NCBI RefSeq assembly: GCF_022662375.1 | Contig: NZ_JAKNQL010000010.1 | Coordinates: 62,001 to 126,000 of the forward strand | Reading direction: 5' to 3' | DNA from: Pseudomonas sp. CROZ-RG-20F-R04-15 | Lineage (GTDB): Bacteria; Pseudomonadota; Gammaproteobacteria; Pseudomonadales; Pseudomonadaceae | Length of the DNA stretch: 64,000 bases | In this document: positions 17,662 through 26,424 of the stretch, piece by piece | Numbering within the stretch: the stretch's first letter is position 1 | Layout: every line of letters begins with the position of its first letter | Made by a program: the position numbers and the translations under genes | Notes under the pieces: model-generated | The model's database searches: none | The model's input: only the letters and a program-made list of their open reading frames with translations | What the model was told of the DNA's origin: nothing

Positions 17662-19104
17662 TTAAACCGTCCTGCCGTACTGGTCTTCGAAGCGGACGAT
17701 ATCGTCCTCTCCCAGGTATTCGCCGCTTTGCACTTCGATGATCACCAGGTCGATTACGCCGGGGTTTTCCAGGCGATGCTTGTGGCCGGCGGCGATGAAG
17801 GTCGATTCGTTCTTGGCCACTAGCGTCGTGCCGGAGCCGTTGTTGGTGACCTTGGCCATGCCTTCGACCACCACCCAGTGTTCGTTGCGGTGATGGTGCA
17901 TTTGCAGCGAGAGCTTGCCACCGGGTTTGACCACGATGCGCTTGATCTTGAAGCGCGGGCCTTCTTCGAGAACCGTGTAAGTGCCCCACGGGCGGCTGAC
18001 GGTACGATGCAGCCGATAGGCTTCGTGGGATTTGTCCTTGAGTTGCTTGGCCACCCGGCGCACGTCCTGCGCACGGTCGGCATGGGCCACCAGCACGGCG
18101 TCGGCGGTGTCGACCACGATCAGGTTATCCACACCCACCGTCGCCACCAGGCGGCCTTCGCTCTGCACGAAGTTATTGTGGCTGTCGATAAAGATCGCTT
18201 CACCGCTGGCGCGATTGTTGTCGGCATCGGCTGGCACCAGTGCCGCGACGGCGCCCCACGAACCGATATCGCTCCAGTCGAAACCGGCGGGCACGACGAC
18301 GACTTTTTCCGAACGCTCCATCAGCGCGTAGTCGATGGAGATGTCGGTAATTTCAGCGAACAGCGCCGGTGACAGTTCCTGCTGCAGGCAACCAACCGTT
18401 TCGATCGGCGCGCTGGCAGCCATGCAGGCACGGGTCTGCTCCAGCAGTTCGGGTGCGTGCAGTTGCAATTCGGCAATCACGCTGGCGGTGGTGAAACAGA
18501 ACATTCCCGAATTCCACAGGAAGTTGCCGCTCTCCAGATAATGCGTGGCGGTTTGCAGATCGGGCTTCTCGACGAAACGCTGCACTTTCGCCGCGCCTTT
18601 GGCGTCCAGCGGCGCGCCGGTTTCGATGTAGCCGAAGCCGGTTTCCGCTGCGGTCGGGATCACGCCGAACGTCACCAGATAACCGTCCTTGGCCAGATTG
18701 ACCGCGTGCTCGACCGCGGTTTTCAGCGCGTCCTGATTGACGATCAAATGGTCGGCGGGCATCACCACCATGATCGCGTCGTCACCGTGCAAGGCTTGCA
18801 GCGACAACGCCGCCGCCGCAATTGCCGGCGCGGTGTTACGCCCGGTCGGCTCCAGCAGAAAGTGCCCGCGATGGCGCGACACGTGGGCGGCGCAATAGTG
18901 ATCCTTGCTCTGGAAGTAGTACTCGCGGTTGGTCACCGTAACAATGTCGCCCCAGCCGTCGAGCAGTGCTGCCGCACGCTGGTAGGTCTTGCCCAGCAGC
19001 GACTGGCCGTCGGGCAGGGTCATGAACGGCTTGGGATGGCCCTCGCGGGACACCGGCCACAAACGGGTGCCGGCACCGCCGGACAGAATCACGGGAATCA
19101 GCAT
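17662..19104 (-). CDS. wbpW: Mannose-1-phosphate guanylyltransferase / mannose-6-phosphate isomerase
   Basis: 480-aa type II bifunctional enzyme that supplies GDP-mannose. The N-terminal nucleotidyltransferase has LSGGAGTRLWPVSREGHPKP from residue 7. The C-terminal cupin-type isomerase carries RPWGTYTVLEEGPRFKIKR and KLSLQMHHHRNEHW, with metal-binding His residues. Its product feeds Gmd and Rmd to GDP-D-rhamnose. It is 3 bases downstream of gmd. AlgA and PslB are homologous enzymes; cluster position identifies this copy as WbpW. Confidence 0.93.
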   Translation of the reverse strand: MLIPVILSGGAGTRLWPVSREGHPKPFMTLPDGQSLLGKTYQRAAALLDGWGDIVTVTNREYYFQSKDHYCAAHVSRHRGHFLLEPTGRNTAPAIAAAALSLQALHGDDAIMVVMPADHLIVNQDALKTAVEHAVNLAKDGYLVTFGVIPTAAETGFGYIETGAPLDAKGAAKVQRFVEKPDLQTATHYLESGNFLWNSGMFCFTTASVIAELQLHAPELLEQTRACMAASAPIETVGCLQQELSPALFAEITDISIDYALMERSEKVVVVPAGFDWSDIGSWGAVAALVPADADNNRASGEAIFIDSHNNFVQSEGRLVATVGVDNLIVVDTADAVLVAHADRAQDVRRVAKQLKDKSHEAYRLHRTVSRPWGTYTVLEEGPRFKIKRIVVKPGGKLSLQMHHHRNEHWVVVEGMAKVTNNGSGTTLVAKNESTFIAAGHKHRLENPGVIDLVIIEVQSGEYLGEDDIVRFEDQYGRTV

Positions 19105-19107
19105 GGC

Positions 19108-20079
19108 CTACTCCTTGGCGACGCGTTTCATGTCCGCATCCATCATCATGCGGATCAAGGTATCCAGGTCGGTTTTCGGCTTCCAGCCCAGCACGCGCTG
19201 AGCCTTGGCCGGATTGCCGAGCAGCACTTCGACTTCGGCCGGGCGGAAAAACGCCGGGTCGATCTTCACGTAATCGCGGTAGTTGAGGCCGACGTGATCG
19301 AAGGCGATGCGGCACATTTCGCGCACCGTGGTGGTGACGCCGGTGGCGACCACAAAATCGTCAGGCTTGTCCAGTTGCAGCATCAGCCACATGGCTTCGA
19401 CGTAGTCACCGGCAAACCCCCAGTCGCGCTTGGCGTCAATGTTGCCCAAGGCCAGCTCCTGCTGTTTGCCCTGTTTGATGCGTGCAGCGGCGTCGGTGAC
19501 CTTGCGGGTCACGAATTCGATGCCGCGCAGCGGTGATTCGTGGTTGAAGAGGATGCCGCTGCTGGCGTGCAGGTTGAAGCTTTCGCGGTAGTTGACGGTG
19601 ATCCAGTGGCCATACAGTTTGGCCACGCCGTACGGGCTGCGCGGGTAGAACGGGGTGTTCTCATCCTGCCGTTCGGCCTGAATCAGACCGAACATTTCGC
19701 TGGTCGAGGCCTGATAAAACCGAGTGTGCGGACTGAACTGACGAATCGCTTCGAGCAAGTGAGTAACGCCCAGGCCGTCGACGATGCCGGTGGTGACCGG
19801 TTGATTCCACGACGCGGCGACAAAGCTCTGCGCGGCGAGGTTATAGACTTCGTCCGGCGCCGATTGAATGACCGCACGCTGTACCGAACAGGCATCGGCC
19901 ATGTCACCGTCCAGATAGACGATGTCGGCTTCGACCCCCATCTCGCGCAGGCGCCAGCGCGAATCGCTGCTGCGCCTTGCGACGAGGCCATGAACCTTGT
20001 AGCCCTTGTCGAGCAACAGCTTGGCCAGATACGCGCCATCCTGGCCGGTGATCCCTGTGATCAGTGCACTTTTTGTCAT
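19108..20079 (-). CDS. gmd: GDP-mannose 4,6-dehydratase
   Basis: 323-aa NADP-dependent SDR enzyme that converts GDP-D-mannose to GDP-4-keto-6-deoxy-D-mannose. The Rossmann motif GITGQDGAYLA is at residues 8-18. The catalytic triad region shows YQASTSEMFG and the Y-x3-K motif YGVAKLYGHW near 150. The RDWGFAGDYVEAMW segment is highly conserved. It overlaps rmd by 4 bases. The product is the shared precursor of D-rhamnose, used here by Rmd. Confidence 0.97.
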   Translation of the reverse strand: MTKSALITGITGQDGAYLAKLLLDKGYKVHGLVARRSSDSRWRLREMGVEADIVYLDGDMADACSVQRAVIQSAPDEVYNLAAQSFVAASWNQPVTTGIVDGLGVTHLLEAIRQFSPHTRFYQASTSEMFGLIQAERQDENTPFYPRSPYGVAKLYGHWITVNYRESFNLHASSGILFNHESPLRGIEFVTRKVTDAAARIKQGKQQELALGNIDAKRDWGFAGDYVEAMWLMLQLDKPDDFVVATGVTTTVREMCRIAFDHVGLNYRDYVKIDPAFFRPAEVEVLLGNPAKAQRVLGWKPKTDLDTLIRMMMDADMKRVAKE

Positions 20080-20990
20080 TCTTGTCTTACTCGCGTCTCC
20101 CAGTCGGACAGGATCGCCCGCAGGGATTGTTGTGTAGTGATTTCAGGCGTCCACCCTGTGGTCCGGGTCAGGCTGGCGTGGCTGCCGCAAACGCGACGCT
20201 GGTCGGCACGGCGCATGCGCGCGGGGTCCTGAACCAGTTGCATCTCGACCTCGGCCAGATCGCCGAGCTGCTCGATCAGGCTGCGGATGCTTTGCTCGCG
20301 GCCCGAGCAGATGTTGTAGACCTGTCCTGGCGTGCCTTTTTCCAGAAGTGCGAAGTAGGCCGAAATCACATCGCCGACATCGAGGAAGTCCCGCGTCACG
20401 TCGATGTCGCCGACTTCCAGCTGCGGGGCTTGCAGGCCCTGTTTGATGCGATTGATCTGGCGCGCGGCACTGGCAATCACAAAACCTGGGTTCTGTCCGC
20501 TGCCCATGTGATTGAACGGTCGTGCGACCAGTATTGGCCAACCTTCGCTCAGGCCCCATTGCAGGCTGAGAAATTCCGCCGAAAGCTTGCTCACCGCGTA
20601 CGGGTTGCGCGGGCAGGGCGGTTGTTGTTCGGTGATGGGCAGATCGCTTTCGCCGACCTGGCCGTAAACATCGCCAGAGCTGACATACAGGAACGTACCA
20701 GCAAAACCGCGCGCCTTGAGGGCTTGTAACAGGTTGAGCGTGCCGAGCAGATTGATTTCGAGTGTGCGTGCCGGATCGCGGAAGGCTTCGGGAACGAAAG
20801 TCTGCCCGGCCAGATGAATGACGGCATCAGGCAGTTGTGGCCACAGGTCGGTGAGGCTGTGCGGATCGGTGAGGTCGTAGGGTACCGCGGCAGGCAGCAG
20901 CTCCCACGACGAATCCGGCAGCGCCAGACGCGACTGAATATGTTGTCCCACGAATCCACTGAGACCCGTGACGAACAGACGCTTTTTCAA
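20076..20990 (-). CDS. rmd: GDP-6-deoxy-D-lyxo-4-hexulose reductase (GDP-D-rhamnose synthase)
   Basis: 304-aa SDR enzyme, the same length as P. aeruginosa Rmd. It reduces the Gmd product to GDP-D-rhamnose, the donor for WbpZ, WbpY and WbpX. The Rossmann motif TGLSGFVGQHI is at 8-18, YVSSGDVYG in the substrate region and the Y-x3-K pair in NPYAVSKLSAEF. It is the first gene of the minus-strand cluster, so the promoter should lie in the 20991-21406 gap. A GDP-fucose synthetase is less likely, given the rest of the cluster. Confidence 0.94.
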   Translation of the reverse strand: MKKRLFVTGLSGFVGQHIQSRLALPDSSWELLPAAVPYDLTDPHSLTDLWPQLPDAVIHLAGQTFVPEAFRDPARTLEINLLGTLNLLQALKARGFAGTFLYVSSGDVYGQVGESDLPITEQQPPCPRNPYAVSKLSAEFLSLQWGLSEGWPILVARPFNHMGSGQNPGFVIASAARQINRIKQGLQAPQLEVGDIDVTRDFLDVGDVISAYFALLEKGTPGQVYNICSGREQSIRSLIEQLGDLAEVEMQLVQDPARMRRADQRRVCGSHASLTRTTGWTPEITTQQSLRAILSDWETRVRQE

Positions 20991-21406
20991 ACAGCGACCC
21001 CTTGGTCTTGAACTTGCGCCACTTTCCCACAGGCTTTGAAGGAAGGTCTGTCAGACCGGTAAAAAAACCGCTTAAAAGACAGGCGAAGTCAGTTGTTGTA
21101 GTTGTTTGTTGCCAATCTGTGCCAATTGCTCGGCAATTTCAACAGGCCAAACCGTGACTGGTCAGTTCTCGTTAGCGTAGTCCGGTTTATTCTCGCCAAG
21201 CGGTTCACGAACCCTTTGTGGATGTGTTTAGAATGCGCCTTGTCACGATTGGCCGGGTTCGTCGGAGTCGTCGTGTCAAAAGGTGAAACTGACCACTAAA
21301 ACAAGAACAAGACGGAACCGAAGACGAAGAACGGGCATCGATCCGATTCAACGCCTGGCCGTCATAGTGTGAGGCTGCCGGGATGGCAGTTTCATCGTGG
21401 AATGCC
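20991..21406. promoter_or_regulatory. Divergent control region between rmd and the glycosyltransferase unit
   Basis: About 400 bases separate the start of the minus-strand CPA cluster from the plus-strand modification unit, so it should carry promoters for both. TAGAAT at 21224-21229 is a fair -10 for the plus strand, with a weak TTCACG 19 bases upstream. The region is lower in G+C than its flanks. I see no JUMPstart/ops element (GGCGGTAG) of the kind that recruits RfaH. Confidence 0.4.
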
Positions 21407-22987
21407 ATGAATTTCATTCTTTACTCGGACATCAACGAGCGCACCATCAGCCAGAATCTGGGGCATCCCGATTCCAGTTATTACTTTGTGCTGAGGGCCT
21501 ATCACCCGTTGCTCGAAACATTCGGGCGAGTCCATGTGGTGAGTGCTGTGGCCGAGGTCGATCCGCTCTACCGGCAGCTGCTCGCCGCTGGCCAGGAGAG
21601 TGTTTTCCTCTCGTTCACCCGACCACAGAAAACTCCTATCGATCTGGAGTGCCCCACCGTCTGCGTTGTGGCGTGGGAGTACGATTCGATCCCTGATGAA
21701 CAGTGGAACGACGAGCCACGGCAGGACTGGACGCGCATGTTGGCCAAACATGGCCGCGTGATCACGCTGTCCAGCCATACGGCCCGAGCGATCCGTCGCT
21801 CCATGGGCGAAGACTTCCCGGTGTTGGTCTTGCCGGCACCCCTGTGGGAACGCTTTGCAGCGATTCGCGAACAGGCTGTCAGTGCAGCGGTCAATGCGGG
21901 GGCGACCTTGACGGTCAAAGGTTGCATCTTTGATTCCCGCCAGATGAACCTGCACCCGGATAACCTGCTGCCGAAGCCTATTGCGCCTGAAGAACTGGCC
22001 GAAATCGAAGCCCGCCTGGAAGCCTCACGGCCACCGCCGCTGACCTTGAAGCGGCGCTTCGTGATTGCCCGGCATTACTGGCGGTTGTGGCTACTGAATG
22101 TGGGCCATCAGCAGGAACCGCCAGTGCCACGCGTGAGGTTTCTGCAGAACTGGTACTGGGAAGGCGTTCGCGACCTGGTTCCAGAGACTTTGCATGACTG
22201 GCTCGGCAAACGTCTGCCCAATATCGCCGGCCCGCAGCCGGTGCCTGTGACGGTCCAACCGCCGCCGCGAGACATGCCGGACAGTTCATTAGAGGTTCAA
22301 ACCCGCGTGGACGGTGTGGTTTACGTGACGGTGTTCCGCCCCGAGGACGGGCGCAAGAACTGGCTACAGATCCTGACGGCTTTTTGCGCAGCGTTTCGTG
22401 ACACCCCCGACGCCACACTGGTGATGAAATTTACTCAGAGCGATCTGGAGACCGTCTACGCACATCTGATGACGCCGCTGGCGCAATTGGCACCGTTTTC
22501 CTGCCGGGTCGTGATGATTCACGGCTATCTGGACGATGCTGAATATGCGCGGCTTTATCAGGCGGCGAGTTTTTACGTCAACGCTTCGCATTGTGAAGGG
22601 CTGTGCTTGCCGTTGATGGAGTTCATGGCGTGCGGCAAACCGGTGATCGCTCCCGATCACACGGCGATGCAAGATTACATCGACGCATCTGTGGCGTTCG
22701 TGGTCGGCTCCAGCGTAGAGGCGTGCACCTGGCCCCATGACCCGCGAATGCTGTTTCGCGCACACCGTCATCGACCGGACTGGGGGTCGTTGAAAAAGGC
22801 CTACGAAAACAGCTACCGGATGGCCAAGACACAACCACAGGATTATCAGCGCATGTCGCTGGCAGTAGCCGAACGCATGCGCGATTACTGCGCGCAAGCG
22901 GCTCTGCAAAAGCGTGTGGAAGATTTTTTCGGGCTGGCATCACAGGCTGGCAACGTTGCCCCGGTTACGGATAACGCCTCATGCTGA
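21407..22987 (+). CDS. Glycosyltransferase, CPA-associated, with central insertion
   Basis: 526-aa GT4-type glycosyltransferase. The start at 21407 makes the N-terminus (MNFILYSDINERTISQNLG) align with that of the next gene; the alternative ATG at 21383 has a better GAGG site and cannot be excluded. The catalytic half has VFRPEDGRKNW, the E-x7-E region HCEGLCLPLMEFMACGKP and PDHTAMQDYI. A segment of about 90 residues (roughly 190-290), rich in Pro, Arg and Trp, is absent from the downstream paralogue. The position, divergent from rmd, matches PA5455 of P. aeruginosa, one of five genes reported to affect common-antigen synthesis. The donor and acceptor are not known to me. Confidence 0.82.
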   Translation: MNFILYSDINERTISQNLGHPDSSYYFVLRAYHPLLETFGRVHVVSAVAEVDPLYRQLLAAGQESVFLSFTRPQKTPIDLECPTVCVVAWEYDSIPDEQWNDEPRQDWTRMLAKHGRVITLSSHTARAIRRSMGEDFPVLVLPAPLWERFAAIREQAVSAAVNAGATLTVKGCIFDSRQMNLHPDNLLPKPIAPEELAEIEARLEASRPPPLTLKRRFVIARHYWRLWLLNVGHQQEPPVPRVRFLQNWYWEGVRDLVPETLHDWLGKRLPNIAGPQPVPVTVQPPPRDMPDSSLEVQTRVDGVVYVTVFRPEDGRKNWLQILTAFCAAFRDTPDATLVMKFTQSDLETVYAHLMTPLAQLAPFSCRVVMIHGYLDDAEYARLYQAASFYVNASHCEGLCLPLMEFMACGKPVIAPDHTAMQDYIDASVAFVVGSSVEACTWPHDPRMLFRAHRHRPDWGSLKKAYENSYRMAKTQPQDYQRMSLAVAERMRDYCAQAALQKRVEDFFGLASQAGNVAPVTDNASC

Positions 22988-24285
22988 TCATCATTCATTC
23001 CGAAACCAACCAGCACACCATCAGCCGCAACCTCGGGCGTTCCGAATACAGCTATTTCTTTGTGCTCAAGGAATACCGGCCGGTGCTGGAACGCCTCGGG
23101 CGGGTGATCGAGGTCCTGGAGCCGAACACCGAAGTCGACGCGTTGTACGCCGACTGCCAGTCCCGTGGCGAGCCTTGCGTGTTTCTCTCGTTTTCGCCAC
23201 CGCACCGCACCCCGGTACATCTGGCCTGCCCGACGTTGCCGGTCTTCGCCTGGGAGTTCAGCACCATCCCCAACGAACCGTTTGCCGGCGATCCGTTGAA
23301 CGACTGGCGCACGGTACTCGCTGCCTGCGGTGCCGCGATCACTCACTCCACTTACACAGTCGATGCGGTGCGCGACGCGATGACTGCCGATTACCCGATT
23401 GTCGCCGTACCGGCCCCGGTCTGGGATCGATTTGCCGCGCGGGGCGTTCAGTTGCAGGGGCAACCTGTGGTCGATCCGGTGCGTTTGACGATCAAAGGGC
23501 TGGTGGTCGACAGTCGCGAAATCGATCTGGATGCCTTCGGCCCTGTGCATTTGCGCCGTGGCCCGGGCATCGATTTCCTGGCGCCTGTCACCGAGCAGAC
23601 GTTGTTGCTTGAAGGTGTGGTGTACACCTCGGTGTTCAACCCTCGCGACGGCCGCAAGAACTGGGAGGACATGATCAGTGCCTTCTGTACGACTTTCCGT
23701 GACAACGACGACGCAACGCTGGTGCTCAAACTCACGCACCACGATGCCGAAGAAGCGCTCACTGACATTCTTCATCATCTGTACAAAAACCAGCCTTATC
23801 GCTGCCGCGTCGTGCTGGTCTACGGTTATCTGGCGGACGCGGATTACGAACGGCTGGTACAGGCGACCCGTTACGTCGTCAACACGTCCTACGGCGAGGG
23901 CCAGTGCCTGCCGCTGATGGAATTCATGTCCTGTGGCAAACCGGCAGTCGCACCGTGCACGACAGCGATGATCGATTATCTGCACGCCGATAATGCGTTC
24001 CTGATCTCGTCGACCGAGGAATTTACGGCCTGGCCGCACGATCCGCGCTCGGCTTACCGGACACTGCGTTACGCGGCCAATTGGGCGTCGATCTGTGCGG
24101 CTTATCGAGCCAGCTACGAGGTGGCCAAAAACGATCCGCAACGTTATGCGCACATGTCGGCGCAGGCTGTGGAAAGCCTCCAGGGGTTTTGCAGTCAAGC
24201 CGTGGCCGAGCAGCGCTTGCAGGCATTTTTCGCGCAGTTGTTCGAGCGGCACGCCGAACTTGCAACGGAGGTTGCTGGAGCATGA
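22981..24285 (+). CDS. Glycosyltransferase paralogous to the preceding gene
   Basis: 434-aa glycosyltransferase that overlaps the upstream gene by 7 bases. It shares the same N-terminal pattern (QHTISRNLGRSEYSYFFVL against RTISQNLGHPDSSYYFVL) and the same C-terminal blocks (VFNPRDGRKNW, YGEGQCLPLMEFMSCGKP, WPHDPRSAYR), so the pair arose by tandem duplication or shared ancestry. It is about 90 residues shorter in the centre. Likely homologous to PA5456. A role in adding or capping residues on the D-rhamnan is inferred from the neighbourhood only. Confidence 0.82.
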   Translation: MLIIIHSETNQHTISRNLGRSEYSYFFVLKEYRPVLERLGRVIEVLEPNTEVDALYADCQSRGEPCVFLSFSPPHRTPVHLACPTLPVFAWEFSTIPNEPFAGDPLNDWRTVLAACGAAITHSTYTVDAVRDAMTADYPIVAVPAPVWDRFAARGVQLQGQPVVDPVRLTIKGLVVDSREIDLDAFGPVHLRRGPGIDFLAPVTEQTLLLEGVVYTSVFNPRDGRKNWEDMISAFCTTFRDNDDATLVLKLTHHDAEEALTDILHHLYKNQPYRCRVVLVYGYLADADYERLVQATRYVVNTSYGEGQCLPLMEFMSCGKPAVAPCTTAMIDYLHADNAFLISSTEEFTAWPHDPRSAYRTLRYAANWASICAAYRASYEVAKNDPQRYAHMSAQAVESLQGFCSQAVAEQRLQAFFAQLFERHAELATEVAGA

Positions 24286-25205
24286 TCCGTCGATTGTTCC
24301 AGCGATTTTTAGCCGAGCCGCAAGCGCCGCAAGCCGTTGAACCGGTCAACGAACCGGTGGTTGAACTGCCGCCTGAATCTGAGCCGGAACCGTTGTTCAC
24401 CTGGTCGCCACGCGATGTCGGTTTACGTGATGCGGTCCTCGACGGCTGGTTTCTCAATGACAGTGGTGAATTGCTCAAGGGCTTCGCCATAACGCCTGAA
24501 GACACCTTGCTCGACGTCGGTTGTGGCGAGGGGGCCGCGACGTTGTTTGCGATACGCCAGGGCGCTTCCGTGATCTTCACCGACAGCGAGCACGACAAGG
24601 TGAGCGAGCTGGCCCGCCAGGTTGAAGCGCGCAGCACCAAGCCGAGTCTGGGACTGGTCAGCAACAGCTTGCCATTGCCATTGGCCGATGGCTGCGCGAG
24701 CCGAGTGGTGTGCATGGAGGTGTTGGAACACGTCGACGAGCCCGAGCCGTTCATGGCCGAACTGGCGCGTATGGGCCGGCCCGGTGCGTTGTATCTGCTC
24801 AGTGTGCCAGCGCCGGTTGGCGAGCATTTGCAGAAAGGCATCGCCCCTCAGAGTTATTACCAGTCACCCAACCATGTACAGATTTTCACCCCGGAGCGCT
24901 TCGAGGCGATGATCGAGGATGCCGGGCTGGTCATCGAACATCGGCAAGCCACCGGGTTCTTCTGGGTGATGGGGATGATTTTCTTCTGGGCCAGCGAAAA
25001 GGCTGCCGGCAAAGATCCGGGTGGTGCGGTGCGTGATCGCATTCAGGCACCGTTCCCGCATTTGATGGGCGGCTGGGCCAGAACCTGGGAAGAGATGCTT
25101 GACCGGCCTGACGGGCTGGCGATCAAACAGATCCTCGACCAGTTCATGCCCAAGAGTCAGGTGATCATTGCCCGTAAACCGCTGGATGCGGGGGGGACCA
25201 AATGA
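24282..25205 (+). CDS. SAM-dependent methyltransferase, CPA-associated
   Basis: 307-aa class I methyltransferase. The start at 24282 overlaps the previous stop (ATGA). Motif I LLDVGCGEG is at 76-84, followed by an acidic FTDSEHD (motif II) and VVCMEVLEHVDEPEPF. An N-terminal Pro/Glu-rich linker (about 12-40) precedes the catalytic fold. Probably the PA5457 equivalent. Sugar O-methylation is the natural proposal, since 3-O-methyl-rhamnose has been reported on P. aeruginosa common antigen, but methylation of another group is possible. Confidence 0.85.
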   Translation: MIRRLFQRFLAEPQAPQAVEPVNEPVVELPPESEPEPLFTWSPRDVGLRDAVLDGWFLNDSGELLKGFAITPEDTLLDVGCGEGAATLFAIRQGASVIFTDSEHDKVSELARQVEARSTKPSLGLVSNSLPLPLADGCASRVVCMEVLEHVDEPEPFMAELARMGRPGALYLLSVPAPVGEHLQKGIAPQSYYQSPNHVQIFTPERFEAMIEDAGLVIEHRQATGFFWVMGMIFFWASEKAAGKDPGGAVRDRIQAPFPHLMGGWARTWEEMLDRPDGLAIKQILDQFMPKSQVIIARKPLDAGGTK

Positions 25206-26350
25206 TCAGTAAGCGAATCATGGATATCGAAGTACTGCGCGCCTTTGCAGTGCTTGGGGTGGTGTTTCATCACTTGCAAGGTCTGTTCAGCGACCCCGTG
25301 CCGCTGCTCGCAGTCCTGCGTGACTGGGTGGGGTTGTGGTGGGGGGTGGATCTTTTCTTCGCGATTTCCGGGTTCGTCATTGCTCGCAGTCTGATTCCTG
25401 CGCTGCGCCGTTGCAGCAACCGTCAGGAGTACTGGGAGCAGACGCGTAACTTCTGGTTGCGTCGCGCCTTTCGCCTGCTGCCATCGGCGTGGTTGTGGCT
25501 GGCACTGATGCTGCTGTTGTGTGTGTTCTTTAACCGCTCTGGGGCCTTCGGCACGGTGCAAGCCAACGTGCAGGCCACGCTTGCGGGGGTATTTCAGTAC
25601 GCCAATTTCCGCTTTGCCGATGCGATCTTTCATTACGAGTACGGCAGCAGTTTCGTCTACTGGAGTCTGGCGCTGGAGGAGCAGTTCTACTTGCTGTTTC
25701 CGCTGCTGATTCTGCTCTGTCGCAAACACCTGGTGTGGGTGCTGCTGGCGCTGGTTGCGGTGCAACTCTTCATGGCGCGTTCGTCGCTGTTGATGAGTGT
25801 ACGAACCGACGCGCTTGCCCTCGGTGTGTTGTTGGCAATGTGGAGTGTTCAACCGAGTTACCAACGCTGGCAACCAACGTTTCTGTGCCGCCCGTGGGCC
25901 GGGATTTCAGTGCTGGTGATTATCGGGCTGCTGCTGAGTTACCTGGGCACCGACCGGTTCACCTCGGCACCCTATCGCATCGGCGCTATCGCCATCCTCA
26001 GTGCAGTGCTGGTATGGATCGCGTCTTACAACAGAGATTATCTGATGCCACCCGGACGTTTGCAGCGGGTGATGGCGTGGGTGGGCAATCGTTCCTACGG
26101 GATCTACCTGATCCACATTCCGGTGTATTTCCTGATACGCGAAGTGATTTTCCGTTTGCAGGGTGCAGGCCTGCCGAGCCCGGCCGGGCACCCGATCGTC
26201 ACTTTGCTGTGTGCATGCGTCCTGATCGTATTGCTCAGCGAACTGAATTATCGCTTCATTGAAATGCCTATGCGCAGACGCGGTACCGCGCTGGTACAAC
26301 GCCTGAGGACGTCGCGAGCTACCGTCGCGTCTACTGAAGTCACTTCCTGA
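25202..26350 (+). CDS. Acyltransferase 3 family membrane protein
   Basis: 382-aa integral inner-membrane O-acyltransferase with about ten hydrophobic segments. The family N-terminus IEVLRAFAVLGVVFHHL has the catalytic-type His pair at 23-24, and SLALEEQFYLLFPLLIL lies near residue 155. It begins within the methyltransferase stop (ATGA overlap), so the four plus-strand genes form one coupled unit. It probably acetylates the D-rhamnan or another LPS sugar, by analogy with OafA-type enzymes. PA5458 is the likely equivalent. Confidence 0.88.
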   Translation: MISKRIMDIEVLRAFAVLGVVFHHLQGLFSDPVPLLAVLRDWVGLWWGVDLFFAISGFVIARSLIPALRRCSNRQEYWEQTRNFWLRRAFRLLPSAWLWLALMLLLCVFFNRSGAFGTVQANVQATLAGVFQYANFRFADAIFHYEYGSSFVYWSLALEEQFYLLFPLLILLCRKHLVWVLLALVAVQLFMARSSLLMSVRTDALALGVLLAMWSVQPSYQRWQPTFLCRPWAGISVLVIIGLLLSYLGTDRFTSAPYRIGAIAILSAVLVWIASYNRDYLMPPGRLQRVMAWVGNRSYGIYLIHIPVYFLIREVIFRLQGAGLPSPAGHPIVTLLCACVLIVLLSELNYRFIEMPMRRRGTALVQRLRTSRATVASTEVTS

Positions 26351-26357
26351 TTGCGAC

Positions 26358-26379
26358 TTGTGGGAGCGAGGCCGGCAGG
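26358..26379 (+). repeat. Single degenerate REP half-unit
   Basis: TTGTGGGAGCGAGGCCGGC, downstream of the acyltransferase stop, resembles one arm of the REP consensus. No partner copy is visible within 60 bases. Confidence 0.35.
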
Positions 26380-26424
26380 GTTTTGTGTAACCTTGCAGCC
26401 TTGTGGTTCAGGGATGTGGAAGGT

